DNA of 64,000 bases from Natrinema pellirubrum DSM 15624 (GTDB lineage: Archaea > Halobacteriota > Halobacteria > Halobacteriales > Natrialbaceae). Below the pieces are notes generated by a model, which did not search any database, was not told the origin of the DNA, and was given only the letters and a program-made list of their open reading frames with translations. Of the stretch, positions 8,161 through 16,059 are shown piece after piece. The position numbers and the translations under genes were made by a program. Each line of letters opens with the position of its first letter. The stretch's first letter is position 1. The stretch spans positions 3,658,001 to 3,722,000 of the forward strand of contig NC_019962.1 of the NCBI RefSeq assembly GCF_000230735.2. The letters are read 5' to 3'.

Positions 8161-8610
8161 ATGGCCACGGACGACGAGGGCACGGACGATCCGATCGATA
8201 TCCTGCTGGTCGAGCCCAACCCCGGCGACAGCCGGTTGTTCGAGGAGCAGTTCACGGATGCGAAGTTGCTCAACACCATCCACACCGTCTCCGACGGCGA
8301 CGAGGCCCTTGCGTTTCTCCACCAGCGTGGCGAGTTCGCCGAGGATCCCCGACCCGACATCGTCCTGCTCGAGCCACAACTGCCCGGCAAGAGCGGGATC
8401 GAGGTCCTCTCGGAACTACAGAACGACCCCGTGTTGAACGAGATTCCGGTCGTCGTCCTCACGAGTTCCGATGCGGGCGAGCAGGTCGTCCGGTCCCACG
8501 GCCTCGAGGCCGACACCTACCTGCAAAAGCCGGTCAAGCCCGAGGAATTCGTCGAGTTCGTCGGGTCGATCGAGGAGTTTTGGTTCGCGATCGTCCAGAA
8601 GCCCTCGTAG
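8161..8610 (+). CDS. response-regulator receiver-like protein with altered phosphorylation site
   Basis: A 149-residue single receiver domain of the small haloarchaeal Rcp1-like type. The conserved Thr (T101 in VVVLTSSDAG) and Lys (K123 in YLQKPV) are present. The acidic pair is E18-P19 where ED is usual (VEPNPGD), and the phosphoacceptor position reads Glu (E71 in DIVLLEPQLPG) where Asp is expected. It may therefore be phosphorylation-independent, or mimic the active state. The C-terminal FWFAIVQKP helix is characteristic of the group. A TATA element (CGTTATACC) about 28 bases before the ATG suggests a leaderless transcript. No kinase gene is adjacent. Confidence 0.85.
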   Translation: MATDDEGTDDPIDILLVEPNPGDSRLFEEQFTDAKLLNTIHTVSDGDEALAFLHQRGEFAEDPRPDIVLLEPQLPGKSGIEVLSELQNDPVLNEIPVVVLTSSDAGEQVVRSHGLEADTYLQKPVKPEEFVEFVGSIEEFWFAIVQKPS

Positions 8611-8627
8611 TCGGCGACCCGCGACTG

Positions 8628-8708
8628 ATACGGTCTGCTGTAACGGTTTCCCGGTGCGACCGCAGGACGGTCGCGGTCACACCGGAAACGACTTCCAGTA
8701 GTCCGTAT
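8628..8708. repeat. 81-base imperfect palindrome
   Basis: Outer arms ATACGGTCTGCTG (8628-8640) and CAGTAGTCCGTAT (8696-8708) pair at 11 of 13 positions. Inner arms around CGGTTTCCCGGTG and CACACCGGAAACG, and a central GACCG/CGGTC, continue the hairpin. It sits between the receiver gene and the HD gene. The structure resembles a MITE-like or structured intergenic repeat; it could also act in transcript ending for the receiver gene. There is no T-run after the stem. Confidence 0.55.
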
Positions 8709-8762
8709 GGCGCCGACCGCAGCCGGCGCGTTTATTTTTTCGGCCGGCGGAATTCGGGGGTG

Positions 8763-9395
8763 ATGCTCGAGACAGTTCGCGACCGTGCCCGCACCTATTT
8801 CGATGACGCGTCACCGGCCCACGACTGGCACCATGTCCAGCGAGTCGAGCGGCTGGCCGAGACGCTGTGCGAGCGCCACCCCGACGCCGTCGACGAGCGG
8901 GTGGTCCGCCTCGCCGTCTACTGTCACGATGTCGGCCGGACGAAGGAAGACCGCGGCGAGATCGACGACCACGCGCGATGGGGCGCGCGGGAAGCCGAGG
9001 GGATCCTGCGCGAGTGCGGGGCCGACGCGGCGACGATCGAGCGGGTCCAACACTGTATTCGGGCTCACCGCTACTCGAACGACCTCGAGCCCGCGACGCT
9101 CGAGGCGAAACTCGTCTCGGACGCGGACAACCTCGACGCGCTCGGCGCGGTCGGCATCGCCCGCGTGTTCGCCTACGGCGGCGAGATGGGCGACCCGATC
9201 CACGACCCCGCCCAGCCGATCGCGGAAGACGACACCGACGCCGGCGCGACCCAGTACAACCACATCCACAAGAAGATCCTGGACCTGCCAGCGCGGATGT
9301 ACACCGACGTCGGTCGCGACCTCGCGGCGGAGCGTGTGGCGTTCGTTCGCGAGTACCTCGATCGATTCGATAGCGAGGTCGTCGGCGAGCGATAG
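8763..9395 (+). CDS. HD domain metal-dependent phosphohydrolase
   Basis: A 210-residue HD-superfamily protein. Metal ligands are visible as H in HDWHHVQRVERLAE, the HD pair in YCHDVGRTKED, H in IDDHARWG, and the distal Asp in LVSDADNLDALGA. This matches the YedJ/YpgQ-type group of small HD hydrolases, which act on nucleotides or related phosphate esters. The true substrate here is unknown. The start at 8763 has a T-rich TATA-like element (GTTTATTTTTT) about 28 bases upstream, implying a leaderless transcript. The gene lies between the receiver gene and sufU, with no obvious functional link to either. Confidence 0.88.
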   Translation: MLETVRDRARTYFDDASPAHDWHHVQRVERLAETLCERHPDAVDERVVRLAVYCHDVGRTKEDRGEIDDHARWGAREAEGILRECGADAATIERVQHCIRAHRYSNDLEPATLEAKLVSDADNLDALGAVGIARVFAYGGEMGDPIHDPAQPIAEDDTDAGATQYNHIHKKILDLPARMYTDVGRDLAAERVAFVREYLDRFDSEVVGER

Positions 9396-9507
9396 GCGGC
9401 CGGTCGGCGACCGGACCCGACGGCCCCGAACCCGTCGGAAACCGACGCGATCGGCCGTTTCGGCCCCGGAACCCTTTTACAACTCACTGGCCTATCCGTA
9501 GCCAACG

Positions 9508-9927
9508 ATGGGACTGGGCTCCGATATGTACCGACAGCAGATCCTCGACCACTACAAGAACCCGCGTAACTACGGGGAACTCGAGGATCCGACGTACACA
9601 CACATCGGCGAGAACCCGATGTGTGGCGACGAGATCCGCATGGACATCGACCTCGCCGACGACGGGGAGACGATCGAGCGGGTCGCCTTCCAGGGCGACG
9701 GCTGCGCGATCAGTCAGGCCTCCGCCAGCATGCTCTCCGGGGAACTCGTCGGCAAGACCCTCGAGGAACTCCAGGAAATGGATCGCGACGACGTGATCGA
9801 CATGCTCGGGGTCGAGGTCTCGCCCATGCGAGTCAAATGTGCCGTGCTGGCCGAGAAGGTCGCACAGGACGGCGCGGAGATCTACGAGGGCGAACTCGAC
9901 GTCGAGAAGACGACGACCGAGGACTAA
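9508..9927 (+). CDS. sufU: SufU/IscU-like Fe-S cluster assembly scaffold
   Basis: A 139-residue U-type scaffold. The three conserved cysteines are in NPMCGDEI, GDGCAISQAS and RVKCAVL, with the Asp of CGD. The roughly 20-residue spacer after the second Cys that distinguishes SufU from IscU is present (SMLSGELVGKTLEELQEM). SufU receives sulfur from SufS, encoded 1.8 kb upstream. A TATA-like CCTTTTACAAC lies about 30 bases before the ATG, so the gene probably has its own promoter. The protein starts MGLGSDMYRQQILDHYKNPRN, as usual for the family. Confidence 0.92.
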   Translation: MGLGSDMYRQQILDHYKNPRNYGELEDPTYTHIGENPMCGDEIRMDIDLADDGETIERVAFQGDGCAISQASASMLSGELVGKTLEELQEMDRDDVIDMLGVEVSPMRVKCAVLAEKVAQDGAEIYEGELDVEKTTTED

Positions 9928-9935
9928 CACCCACC

Positions 9936-9987
9936 TTTTTTGCGTTCGGGTTCGCTCGCTGCGCTCGCTCACCACTCACGCAAAAAA
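9936..9987. terminator. hairpin after sufU, probable terminator
   Basis: Inverted repeat with arms TTTTTTGCGT (9936-9945) and ACGCAAAAAA (9978-9987), starting 8 bases after the sufU stop. The T6 run and the internal GAGCGAGCGCAGCGAGC-like palindrome fit a bidirectional terminator. A second GC palindrome, GCGCGGCGC-GTA-GCGCCGCGC, follows at 10020-10040. The rest of the gap up to the convergent siderophore operon shows no gene. Confidence 0.6.
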
Positions 9988-10186
9988 TCTGGACCAAAAA
10001 AGAGCCGCTCGCTCACTCGGCGCGGCGCGTAGCGCCGCGCTCTCGTTCGCTCGCGGGTGCGATCGCTGGCCATCACATTTTCCCAGTAACGCCTACCGCA
10101 CGTCTGCGAAGTAGCGATATCGTCTCGTTTTGCCGGCGACGAGATCGCATCCATCGCTTGAGCGAGTCGCCGCCTCCCGGCTCAGC

Positions 10187-12046
10187 TTACCGCTGTGGAT
10201 CGACCTCGGCCAGCGGGTTCGGGACGGTGCCGTGTTCGATCGCGTGGGGCCGCTCGGGGAGGTCGCCGTAGCCCACGCCGACGATCCGGTTGCGGTTCAG
10301 CGTCAGCTTCGGGAACGACGGCTCGAGCAGGTCGAACAGGTCGAACCGCTCCTCGAGGTCGGGGAACCGGGCGTGGTAGTCCTCGATGGCGGCCCGGACC
10401 CGGCCCCAGAACTCGGTTTCGGGGTAATCGTGATGGCGGGCCAGCAGGTCGGCGAGGTAGCGGTAAACGCCGACGAACAGCCCGTAGACGACGAACAGCC
10501 GCAGCTCTTCCGGCGGGACCGACAGCAACACGTCGTCGAGATCCTCGGGCATCCCCTGCAGTTCCTCGAGGGGCGCATCGGCGACGTTGACGTCGTCGAC
10601 GAAGTCCTTGACGGCCAGCCGGGCGGGCCGGTCGTCCTCGAGGACGAGGATCGTGTTCTCGCCGTGGGGCGAGAACGCGGTTCCGTACCGGTAGAGGTAG
10701 TGCAACAGCGGCGGCAGCATCGTCTCGAACAGCTCGTCGAGCCACGCCGACAGCGACAGCTCGGAGCGCTCGACTAACTTCGAGACCACCGGCTCGCCGT
10801 CCTCGACGTGAAGGAGTGCAGCGAGGCTCATCGCTCGCTGGTCGTCGTCGATCAGGTCGGTGACGCTCTCACGCCAGACACAGCCCAGCAGTTCGTTGTA
10901 CTGGTAGGGCGGTGCCTCGAGCGCGTCGAAGGTGGGGTGATCGAAGTTGACGCCGGCGATCTCTCCGGGCAGGACGAGTTCGCACTCGTCGCGCAGGAAC
11001 GGGTCCGAATCCCGGACATCTTTGACGTACTCGGTGACCAGCGGCGCGGCCTCGGTGCGCTCACCGGGCAGACCGCGCCAGACGAGCGTGTTGACGATCT
11101 GCAGCGGGAGCTTCACGTTGTGTTTGGTCGGCTCGTCGGCGTTGACGAAGGTACGGACCGACTGCATCGGCAGGTACTCGTCCGGCCCGGGCCCCAACGG
11201 GACGATGTCGTCGGTCGCGAGCTGGCGGCCGAACAGCGGGACGATCGCGTTCTCCCACTGCCAGTCGTGGACCGGCAGGAACAGGTAGTCGTCGGGGTCG
11301 AGCCCGCGGTCCGTGAGGTCGTCCCGAAACCGCCCGTAGTAGTCGCCGAGTTCCGCCTCGAGCAGCGCCTCGTGGTCGAGACCCTCGACGCCCACGAACG
11401 TGGCGGCCTCGCGGGAGACGGCACACCACGAGAGCCGGATCGGTTCGGACCGTTCGGGCGCGTAGTCGCGGTAGTCGTCGTACCCCCAGCCGATCCGGCC
11501 CTTGTTGAACGTGAGCCACGGGTGGCCGGTCATCTCGCCCTCGATCTCGGCGTAGGGCATATCGAGGACCGAGCGCGCCGTCGTCTCGGCGGCGTCAGCG
11601 TCGGCCCCGTCGTCGGCATCGATGTGGGCGTCCGCAAGCAGCGTGTTGGTGTACTCGCGGACGAGATGCCCCGCCGTGATCGAGTCCATCTCGATCGTCG
11701 GCTCGAGGTCGACGACGAACTGCAGGGGGTCGGCAGCCGGCTCGAACCCGTCGCCGTCGTCGCGCTCGAGGGAGTCGACGCGGACGCTGATCGAGTCCCA
11801 GAACCGCTCGATGGCGTCGAAGCGGTATCGGACCCCCTCGAGGTCGGCCTCGTAGGTCGTCCACTCGCCGTCGGGGTCGGCGACCGGCTCCGGCTCGAGG
11901 ATGTCCTCGTAGGTGAACTCCCGGACGATCTTCGCGAGGAGTTCGCGGCCGGCGTCGTCCCAGCGATCCTCGGTCAGCACCGTCTCGAGCGTGTCGGTTC
12001 CGTCGAATCCGTACTCCTGGTCCGTGGTATGTCGTGTGTGTTGCAT
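10187..12046 (-). CDS. NIS siderophore synthetase (IucA/IucC family), RhbF-position
   Basis: A 619-residue NRPS-independent siderophore synthetase. The ATP/substrate-binding motif appears as GHPWLTFNKGRIGWGYDD in the N-terminal half. The Fhu-F-like C-terminal region includes YRYGTAFSPHGENTILVLED and the metal-binding stretch. The family condenses citrate or its monoamide with hydroxylated, acylated diamines using ATP. This last gene of the operon corresponds in position to rhbF of the rhizobactin cluster and probably adds the second amine to the citrate intermediate. Its ATG follows the monooxygenase stop by 2 bases, so it is tightly coupled. Confidence 0.92.
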   Translation of the reverse strand: MQHTRHTTDQEYGFDGTDTLETVLTEDRWDDAGRELLAKIVREFTYEDILEPEPVADPDGEWTTYEADLEGVRYRFDAIERFWDSISVRVDSLERDDGDGFEPAADPLQFVVDLEPTIEMDSITAGHLVREYTNTLLADAHIDADDGADADAAETTARSVLDMPYAEIEGEMTGHPWLTFNKGRIGWGYDDYRDYAPERSEPIRLSWCAVSREAATFVGVEGLDHEALLEAELGDYYGRFRDDLTDRGLDPDDYLFLPVHDWQWENAIVPLFGRQLATDDIVPLGPGPDEYLPMQSVRTFVNADEPTKHNVKLPLQIVNTLVWRGLPGERTEAAPLVTEYVKDVRDSDPFLRDECELVLPGEIAGVNFDHPTFDALEAPPYQYNELLGCVWRESVTDLIDDDQRAMSLAALLHVEDGEPVVSKLVERSELSLSAWLDELFETMLPPLLHYLYRYGTAFSPHGENTILVLEDDRPARLAVKDFVDDVNVADAPLEELQGMPEDLDDVLLSVPPEELRLFVVYGLFVGVYRYLADLLARHHDYPETEFWGRVRAAIEDYHARFPDLEERFDLFDLLEPSFPKLTLNRNRIVGVGYGDLPERPHAIEHGTVPNPLAEVDPQR

Positions 12047-12048
12047 GG

Positions 12049-13515
12049 TTACTCCGTATTGAGCGACAGCGATTGGGGGGCGTCGGCACGAACTGACGCG
12101 TGGTCGGCGAACTGGTCGACGTCGAAGTCCTGGAAGACGGTGTCCCGGTCGACGGGATAGATCTCGCGCCCGGCGAGCTGTTCGACGATGATCGCGTTCC
12201 GGTAACAGCCCAGCCCGAGGTCGGGGGTCCCGACCCCGTGGGCGTGTAGCGGGGCGTTCTGGACGAACACGCGGCCGGCATCGGGGCCGGCGAACGCGCC
12301 CTCGAGGCGGTAGTCCTCGGTCACGCGGAACCGGCCCCGGTCGTCGAACGCGATCCGGTCGGCGATCGGCTCGAGGAAGGTCGGCATCGGCCGCTGATAC
12401 CCCGTCCCGAAGATCACGGCGTCGGTCTCGAGGGCGAACGATCGCTCCTGCTGGCGCTGTTCGCAGGCGAGCCAGTAACTGCCCTCGAGGCGCTCGAGGT
12501 CCCGGACCGCGGTCGTCGCGAGCATACCGAACTCGGGGTCGCGGTCGCCGATCGAGCGCTCGTAGAGGGTGTCGTAGATCCGTTCGCTGGTCTCGGGGTC
12601 GATCCCCTTGTACAGCAGGTCCTGCTCGGCCAGCAGGTCGTCCTTTCGCGACTGAGGGAGGTCGTAGAAGTACCGCGAGTACTCGGGCGTGAAGTGCTGG
12701 AGACCGAGCTTCGAGTACTCCATCGGGTAGAAGCCGTCCGAGCGGGTGAGCCAGTCGAGTCGGTAGCCGTGATCGGGCTGGCGCTCGAGTAGGTCCAGTA
12801 CGACCTCGGCGGCGCTCTGTCCCGAGCCGACGACGGTGATCGCGTCGCGCTCGAGGGCCTCATCGCGGCGCTCGAGGTAGTCGGCGGTGTGAAACAGGGG
12901 AGCCTCCCCGTCGGCGTGGTCGCGGGCGAACGCCGGTAGGGCGGGCCGGGAGCCGACGCCCATGACGAGGTCGTCGGCCCGGTAGCGGTAGCGCCGGCCC
13001 GTCTCCGGGGACCGGGCCTCGACGACGAAGGTCCCGCCGTCGCCGGGGTCGGCACCGTCCGAGTCCGGCTCCGTTCCCCCCGAGTCGCCGTCGGGGTCGT
13101 ACGCGACGCTCGTGACCTCGCGGTCGAACGCCGTCGTCGGAAGCCGGTCGGCGACCCACCGCAGGTAATCGTCGTACTCCCGGCGAGGGATCTGGAACGT
13201 CTCGTAGAAGTAAAACTCGTAGAGACGGTCCCGTTCCCGGGCGTAATTGAGGAAGCTGTGGGGGCTGGTGGGGTCGGCCATCGTCACCAGATCGGCGAGG
13301 AACGGGACCTCGAGGGTGGCCCCCTCGATCAGCATCCCCTCGTGCCAGGCGAACTCGGTGTCGCGCTCGAGGAAGACCGCCTCGAGATCGGCGTCCGCGC
13401 CATCGAGCAGCGCCGCGAGCCCGAGGTTGAACGGACCGAGACCGACGCCGAGGACGTCGTAGTGACCCCGATCGACGACTGGTTCGTCGGCGTCGTCGGC
13501 ATTGCCTTCAGTCAT
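12049..13515 (-). CDS. diamine/lysine N-hydroxylase (SidA/IucD/PvdA family), RhbE-position
   Basis: A 488-residue FAD- and NADPH-dependent N-hydroxylating monooxygenase. The FAD motif is GVGLGPFNLGLA near the N-terminus, the NADPH motif is VVGSGQSAAEV, and the family segment LEVPFLADLVTMADPTSPHSFLNY is intact. In this operon it most likely hydroxylates the free amine of 1,3-diaminopropane or its acylated form, giving the hydroxamate precursor. The start (MTEGNADDADEP) was chosen because it overlaps the stop of the acyltransferase gene by 8 bases; the longer upstream frame is arginine-rich and not family-like. Confidence 0.92.
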   Translation of the reverse strand: MTEGNADDADEPVVDRGHYDVLGVGLGPFNLGLAALLDGADADLEAVFLERDTEFAWHEGMLIEGATLEVPFLADLVTMADPTSPHSFLNYARERDRLYEFYFYETFQIPRREYDDYLRWVADRLPTTAFDREVTSVAYDPDGDSGGTEPDSDGADPGDGGTFVVEARSPETGRRYRYRADDLVMGVGSRPALPAFARDHADGEAPLFHTADYLERRDEALERDAITVVGSGQSAAEVVLDLLERQPDHGYRLDWLTRSDGFYPMEYSKLGLQHFTPEYSRYFYDLPQSRKDDLLAEQDLLYKGIDPETSERIYDTLYERSIGDRDPEFGMLATTAVRDLERLEGSYWLACEQRQQERSFALETDAVIFGTGYQRPMPTFLEPIADRIAFDDRGRFRVTEDYRLEGAFAGPDAGRVFVQNAPLHAHGVGTPDLGLGCYRNAIIVEQLAGREIYPVDRDTVFQDFDVDQFADHASVRADAPQSLSLNTE

Positions 13516-14173
13516 CGTCGCCCACCTCGGTCGGCGACACAGCGGCCCCGTGGGCGGTCGGCGGCCAGACCTCTCGTTCGAACCGTTCGCGGGTGCAGAC
13601 GACGAGGTTAGCCGTCTTCTCCTCTTCGGGGAACTCGAACTGTCGCCGGAACTCGAAGCCACACTGCTGGGCGACCGTCAACACGGCGTCGTTGCGGGCG
13701 TCGGGTTCGCCGACGACCCGGTCGGTCTCGGGGTGGCTGAACTGGAAGGCCGTCATCGCCCGGAGCAACGGGATCGCGACCCCCTCGCCGACGTACTCGG
13801 GCGGACCGAGCAGGAGGTGAATCCCCTGGTCGGCCGGCTCGGCGTCGTAGTACGCCGCGAGGTCGTCATCGGCGACCCAGTAGCGCTCCCAGTAGCTCAT
13901 CGGGACGTGGTCCAGACAGCCGACGTACAGGGTCTGGTGGTCGTCCGCGAGCTTCTCCCGGAGCGTCTCGCGGAACTCGGGCAGCGGCTCGTCGAGGTCC
14001 CAGGAGGGCTTGACGTGATCCGAACCCAGCCACGCGTGCAGGCGACCGAGGTCGCGCTCGAGGTCGACCGGCCGGAAGCCGATGTGTCGGTCGATGGTCC
14101 GGTCGTAGTACTCGAAGTCGTACTCGGCGACGGCGGTGGCGTGGGGGCCACGGTCCGGCGTCCGGGCCGTCAT
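13508..14173 (-). CDS. GNAT acyltransferase for hydroxamate siderophore synthesis, RhbD/IucB-position
   Basis: A 221-residue GNAT protein of the AlcB/IucB/RhbD type. The motif QGIHLLLGPPEYVGEGVAIPLLRA holds the acyl-CoA-binding turn, and the VVGEPDARNDAVLTVAQQCGF segment is the characteristic C-terminal core. It would acetylate the hydroxylated diamine using acetyl-CoA, forming the hydroxamic acid that binds Fe(III). Start and stop overlap the neighbouring genes (4 bases upstream, 8 downstream), showing strict translational coupling within the operon. The exact acyl group cannot be read from sequence. Confidence 0.9.
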   Translation of the reverse strand: MTARTPDRGPHATAVAEYDFEYYDRTIDRHIGFRPVDLERDLGRLHAWLGSDHVKPSWDLDEPLPEFRETLREKLADDHQTLYVGCLDHVPMSYWERYWVADDDLAAYYDAEPADQGIHLLLGPPEYVGEGVAIPLLRAMTAFQFSHPETDRVVGEPDARNDAVLTVAQQCGFEFRRQFEFPEEEKTANLVVCTRERFEREVWPPTAHGAAVSPTEVGDDD

Positions 14174-16059
14174 CGGTTCACCTCCGGCCCCGACGACTGC
14201 CCCGTACTGGTACCGGCCGCGTCCCCGGCGTCGACCAGCGGGTTCCGCACCTCGGCGTAGACCGACTGCTCGTCCAGCGACGGCGCGTCGAGTTCGTCCA
14301 GTCCGCGAAACCGCGTCAGCAGGTTCGCCTTGCGGGGGACGGTCTCGGACTCGAGCAGCGGGTCGAGGATCGACGTTCCGGGCCGGTCGAACTCCCGGAG
14401 CGATTCGAGTTCCTTGCGGAGGATCGCGAGCAACCGTTCCTCCGCGACCAGCCCCGCGGTCCCGAAGGCGTTGATCACGCCCAGCGCGTTGTTCAACACG
14501 ACGTAGTAACGGATCCGCTCGTCGGCGACCGCGTCGGGACAAATCGAGTTCGCCCGCTCGCCGATCCCCGGACAGACCGCCTCGAGCCGGTCGTAGGCGC
14601 TCTCCGGGAAGTAATAGCCCTGATTGTCCCGGTAGCGGAACTCGTCGGGATACCCCGCCTCGTCGAGCGTCAGGACACTGTTTTGCTGGTGGGCCTCGAG
14701 GCCGATCCCCCGCTCGAGGTAGAGCCACAACAGCGGCCGCACCGAGATCGCCAGGTAGCGCCGGAACCACTCCTCGCTGACGGCGGCGGGGTCGCGGCCC
14801 TCGCGCTCGGCGATCGAGGCGATGATCCGGCCCAGCCGCGAGCGGCCGTCACCGATGGCGTCCTGACAGAGCGCGACGACGGGCGTCGCCTGCCGGGCGT
14901 CCTCGCCCCGGAAGGGATTCTCCCGGAGGACGACCTCGAAGCCGGACTCGTCGCCGTCGGTCGCCAGCGCGTCTGGATCGACGGTGAGGTAGGCCGGATC
15001 GCGGATCACGTCGAAGTCGGGGAACCGGTCGCGCAGGTTATCGCCGAGTTCGGTCGCCAGCAGGGTCGAAATCGCGACCCCGCGCTCGAGTTCCGGCCGC
15101 TTGTTCGTTCGCAGGGAGTTGGTGATCTCGACGGCCAGCGACCCCTTGACCATGAACGGCGAGTCGGGGGCATACAGCGTCCGGACCGACGTCGTCGGGT
15201 AAAACTCCCGTCCCAGCGGACCAATGGACTCGAGTTTCCCCGCCGCGACGAGATCCTGCACGTCGGGGCGCTCGAGCAGCCGTTCGGCCTGCCAGGGGTG
15301 GACGGGCAGGAGGACGTCGTCGGCCCCCAGATACCCCTCGAGGACCGACTCGTCGACGGCCGGATCGGCCCGGAGCGCCTCGCGGACCCAGCCGGCGGCC
15401 GACCCCTCGCGAGCGGACTCGCTCTCGACGATATCGGCGTCCGCGCGGACGTAGTGCAGGCGGAACGAGCCCTCGAGTTCCGGGGCGTAGCGTTCGGCGT
15501 CGTTGCCCATCCCCCGACGGCTCTTGGGCGTCGGGTGCTGGAGGTGGCCGAAGACCAGCGACTGCTCGGCCTCGCGGAAGGTGAAGTCCGTCCCGTAGAG
15601 GGCGTCGCCGTCGTCGGCGCGGGCCTCGACGTACCGCTCGACGTTTCGACAGGAGCGGACGACCCGCTCGAGGAGGTCGTCGCGGTTGGGGTCCGCGCCG
15701 CGGGCGAGTTCGAGTTCCTTCGTCGCGAGCGTCGCGAGCGTCGCATAGTCCAACGGCTGGGGCTCGCCGTCGCCGGCCCGGAAAGCGGCCGGCAGATCGA
15801 ACAGGTGACGGCCCGTCGGGGACCGGTACCTGACCGGAACGAAGAGGTCGATCCCCTGGTTCGGAAGCGAACACCGCAGGACGAGCCCGCTCTCGGGCCG
15901 GCGGTCGATCGGCGTCTCGGCCGCGGGAACGAACTCGCCGGCACCGGTCTCGAGGCAGTAGCAGTTCAGGAAGCTATGCACCGTCGCGTCGCGTGCGACT
16001 CGCGTCGCGTCGACGCCGTCGTCGGACGTACTCGTCCGTGTCGTGGGTCGTACTGTCAT
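14170..16059 (-). CDS. NIS siderophore synthetase (IucA/IucC family), RhbC-position
   Basis: A 629-residue synthetase with the classic NIS motif FGHLQHPTPKSRRG, later LPVHPWQ, and the KGSLAVEITNSLRTNKR region, ending in HQQNSVLTL and RDNQGYYFPES. The GHxxHPTPKSR form resembles type A/IucA-like enzymes that activate citrate and attach the first amine. The other synthetase of this operon has a more divergent motif, so the two probably act in sequence. The ATG overlaps the decarboxylase stop by 4 bases and its stop overlaps the acyltransferase start by 4. The first 20 residues are low-complexity. Confidence 0.92.
   Translation of the reverse strand: MTVRPTTRTSTSDDGVDATRVARDATVHSFLNCYCLETGAGEFVPAAETPIDRRPESGLVLRCSLPNQGIDLFVPVRYRSPTGRHLFDLPAAFRAGDGEPQPLDYATLATLATKELELARGADPNRDDLLERVVRSCRNVERYVEARADDGDALYGTDFTFREAEQSLVFGHLQHPTPKSRRGMGNDAERYAPELEGSFRLHYVRADADIVESESAREGSAAGWVREALRADPAVDESVLEGYLGADDVLLPVHPWQAERLLERPDVQDLVAAGKLESIGPLGREFYPTTSVRTLYAPDSPFMVKGSLAVEITNSLRTNKRPELERGVAISTLLATELGDNLRDRFPDFDVIRDPAYLTVDPDALATDGDESGFEVVLRENPFRGEDARQATPVVALCQDAIGDGRSRLGRIIASIAEREGRDPAAVSEEWFRRYLAISVRPLLWLYLERGIGLEAHQQNSVLTLDEAGYPDEFRYRDNQGYYFPESAYDRLEAVCPGIGERANSICPDAVADERIRYYVVLNNALGVINAFGTAGLVAEERLLAILRKELESLREFDRPGTSILDPLLESETVPRKANLLTRFRGLDELDAPSLDEQSVYAEVRNPLVDAGDAAGTSTGQSSGPEVNR

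Noticed and set aside
9936-10040. CRISPR-like or mobile repeat
   Set aside because: Only nested palindromes of haloarchaeal intergenic type; no regularly spaced identical repeats or spacers. No CRISPR array was seen anywhere in the window.
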